Shown: positions 61,301 to 64,000 of the stretch, one piece after another
Numbering within the stretch: the first letter of the stretch is position 1
How the letters are laid out: every line of letters starts with the position of its first letter
Assembly: GCA_016785225.1 (NCBI GenBank)
Contig: JAFBJZ010000895.1
Span: forward strand, 1 to 64,000
Length of the DNA: 64,000 nt
From: Psettodes erumei
Lineage: Eukaryota > Chordata > Actinopteri > Pleuronectiformes > Psettodidae
Reading direction: 5' to 3'
Made by a program: the position numbers and the translations under genes
The notes under the pieces: model-generated
What the model saw: the letters and a program-made list of their open reading frames with translations, nothing else
What the model was told of the DNA's origin: nothing
Database searches by the model: none

Positions 61301-63589
61301 CTGCACTCTGCTGCCTTCTTGGCCTACTAACTGTTTAAGAATTACAACGCTTTACTCTAAACTTGTCTTGTCGACTGATCTGTGATCTGTCTCGCTCACC
61401 TCAATGCAAATGTACGATGTGAAGCCGTTTCCATCTCCCTGCTGTCCTGCGGTGAGGCGACATTCAGCAAAGGGAGATGAGCTCCCATCACCAAGCTGCT
61501 GTGACATTACGCGAGAGTCAGAGGAGGGATGTGCATCATCAGCTGACTCGATGACTCCATGTCGCTCCCCTTGCCGGTCGGCATCAAAAATGCTAGTCAG
61601 TCAAACGTTAACATCTACAGCATGGGAGGCTCATGTCCAAGTAGTGTGTTTGATTATTTCAGAATGCTGATGGAGGCCGTTTATCACAGGCCCACCATCA
61701 AAACCATTCGAATGTATGTGTTGCTAATTATAAACTCCAGCCAATAAGAGACAACATTTTGAGTGGACTGGAAGTCATAACATAACGCAAAGACACTATG
61801 GTAGTTTCCTGACTTAGGTCAGACCACGTCAATTTTAGCCTCATCTTTGCTAAATTACAATCTATTTTAGCCTGATGTTAGCCTAAACTGGTTTTAGCCA
61901 CATATTTAGAAAACCTAAATCAATTTTCATTTCAAAATAAAGTAGGACATTCAATACATTAGATAAACATGTCAAAATTTGAATATCTTATAAGTTTAAA
62001 ACTGAGTTGCAGTATCTTAAATTATATATATAAATAAGCCATGTTGACTGAGTTCAGCACTGACAACTGGGCTTACTGTTAGTCATATGCTGACCTCACT
62101 GGGCGAGAGAGATTCGTAGCTAATAGGTTAGACATGCGGAGAGAGAGAGAGGAATGGTGCTGATAACGCTGATCCACTTCAGGTGCACGGTCAGCAGTGT
62201 GGGAACTCAAACCTTTGCTGTATGTCAGCCTTCTGTTTTATTACAGCAGCAGTTCAGAGCATCATGGGAAATGCAGTTCAAGGGTGAGATGACCTCATGG
62301 ATATCATTCTCATGGCTGTGTATTAAACACAGAGCAGGGGTCAGCATGTGGTTAGCCTAGCTTAGCACAAACACTGGGAGCATCTGTGTGGTGTCACATG
62401 ATAGTCTAAATGCTGTGGTCAGATATTAAGATGCTTTACTTGTTTGTAGCGGCAGCAATAGGAGTGAAGGCCTGCTGTGATGATGTTCCAGCACTGCTGA
62501 CTAAAATTACAAAAGGGGTTTGTGCAGATGTCTGAGTGACGGAGAGCTCCGGAGCTGCGACAGCAGGAATGTGTTTGTGAGGACGACCAGGCTGCAGCCA
62601 ACATCTCTGTCGTGATAAGCGAGGCTGTGACACCGCCACATTCTCACTGACACAGCATGAAAACATTATGTTCCATCCATTTCTCTGGCAGTGAATCATC
62701 TGTTCCCCAGCTCACGGTATACCTTCTCGCAGCCAGGCGAAGCAACACAGCGCTGGGTGGAAAAGCGGTACCAATCTGTGTGTATGACTGGTCATCGCTG
62801 CACCAACACACGAGCACTACAGCTTCGGCTTTAAAAGCTTCATGTCATAACAATTGACCTTAACATTGTGTGTTTAAATGCTTCTTTCCTCTGTCTTCAT
62901 ACTGAATCTTCCTATGATGCTGTGATATAAATACAGGATCATACTAACCTGTACTGTACTGCAGCGTTACTGCCCCCCTTTTTCATTTCATTCACATAAT
63001 TCAGCACAGAAAGGTGGGCAGCTGGGCTGAATGGAAATATAATACAAACTCTTCCTCGGCTGTGTTGGCTGCCTGTTAATCGAAAGGTCAGCCTCAGGTT
63101 GGCATGTTTAAGTGTCCTCCGGCTAAATGCTGAACCCCAGCGTGTGTGAACGAGTGAAGGGCAGGTAATGTAAAGCACTCTGAGATGTTGATTAGACGAG
63201 AAGAGTGCTACGTAAGTCCAGTCTATTTACATCACCAAGTCTCAGTCACCAATTCCTACACTGACACTCCAAACAAACGAGAGAGGCAGTCATCCATTCC
63301 CATCGTAAGAGACAAGGGAATGAGAGGAAGAGGAAGAGTAGCAGCGTCAGTCGCTGAGCTGGAGCAGAGAGCGGAGGACTACTTCTTCATCATGTAGCAC
63401 TGAGGGCAGACTGGACACTACAGTGACTCACTGTCACATCTAGAGGAAACAACGTGATATTACAAGACGGGTCCAGTTGGTTAGCATGCTAAGAGGTATT
63501 TACTTTCTAGTTACTGTATTTTTTTCCCACATTCTGGTGATTTTCTAAGTTAATTTTTGAATGTTTTAGACTGGCATATCGATGTCCAC
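58371..63589. other. Right-hand flank without recognised exons
   Basis: Short open frames only. This region should be npdc1 first intron or upstream DNA. I looked on the minus strand for an exon with an ATG, a hydrophobic signal peptide and a phase-1 donor and did not find a convincing one. Possible donors at 59942 (CCAAG then GTAAGG) and 61388 (TTGAG then GTGAGC) have no clear start codon or signal peptide before them. Confidence 0.4.
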
Positions 63590-63775
63590 CATACAACTAA
63601 TAATGACTTTCATATAGATTCATCTCGATCTGAAATAATTAACTGATCAGTCGATCAGCAGAAAACGATCAAACAAAAGAAGCAACCTGAAGAATTCATC
63701 TTGGGCTGATAGACATTGTAATGGATATTATTTTACAGAGAAATAAATTAACTGGTAATCATTAAAATAATCGGC
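63590..63775. repeat. hAT-like MITE fragment
   Basis: TTAACTGATCAGTCGATCAG, then CAGAAAACG, and at the right TGGTAATCATTAAAATAATC, resemble internal parts of the same fish MITE family seen at 36343 and 49215. The terminal GGGCTGC ends are not visible. Confidence 0.4.
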
Positions 63776-64000
63776 GGAATGCCTCCATAATTAATCCTAA
63801 ATTACATTTTGAGATGAATCTGTCAATGTACCAAATGTACACCGTCTGTATCACTGTAGAGCCACGAATAGCCATGACCAAGCAACAAGTCATCAGTGCT
63901 GAAAATGACTATTAAGATTTCCCAGAGCAGTGTCTTTTTTCCAGTAAAGAGATCAAAACTCCAAAATGTTCCTTTTCTGTGAACACTTGAGAAGCTGGAG

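Noticed and set aside
1..64000. CRISPR arrays, bacterial operons, rRNA or tRNA genes
   Set aside because: The only regular short repeats are microsatellites. I saw no tRNA cloverleaf or rRNA sequence, and all genes have vertebrate exon-intron structure.

Overview
The window is vertebrate nuclear DNA, almost certainly from a teleost fish. The genes are split by many GT-AG introns, the predicted proteins are vertebrate orthologues, and the spacer DNA carries repeat types common in fish (hAT-like palindromic MITEs, TTAA-flanked MITEs, L2/CR1-like LINE debris, a 'GTGGTGGAAGAAG...CCTTTAC' repeat, CA/GT microsatellites). I see no bacterial, viral or plasmid architecture. Exon models below were built by hand from reading frame, splice dinucleotides, codon phase and remembered family sequences; no alignment was run.

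Layout, left to right. 1-960: decayed hAT (ZBED-type) transposase, minus strand. About 2.5-7.7 kb: a plus-strand tetraspanin gene, best match CD53 (7 coding exons, 230 aa), with an ETS/PU.1-type site at its first exon. About 7.95-23.8 kb: araf on the minus strand, with 15 coding exons, 609 aa and a probably long 3' UTR; its 3' end faces that of cd53. 24.26-28.79 kb: imp4, minus strand, 9 coding exons, 291 aa. About 31.2-43.0 kb: rabl6, minus strand, 15 coding exons, 740 aa. About 44.4-56 kb and beyond: npdc1, minus strand, 8 exons found; the signal-peptide exon was not found and may lie beyond the right edge. Introns and flanks of npdc1 hold a broken LINE, an 856-bp hAT element with an intact 8-bp target duplication, and two small TTAA-flanked MITEs.

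Four genes (npdc1, rabl6, imp4, araf) run head to tail on the minus strand and cd53 converges on araf. The genes do not form a pathway: ARAF is a Ras effector kinase, IMP4 a U3 snoRNP/ribosome-biogenesis factor, RABL6 a Rab-like GTPase, NPDC1 a neural membrane protein and CD53 a leukocyte tetraspanin. RABL6 and NPDC1 also lie near each other on human 9q34.3, so that part may be old synteny.

I found no convincing new biological system. The observations most worth checking are a reading-frame conflict in the proline-rich exon of npdc1, a CA microsatellite against the splice acceptor of a conserved rabl6 exon, two GC-type splice donors (rabl6, imp4), short uORFs in araf and rabl6, an imp4 poly(A) signal a few bases after its stop codon, a GCTAGC/AACGTTAGC motif clustered at the three housekeeping promoters but not seen at cd53, and the dated transposon insertions in npdc1.
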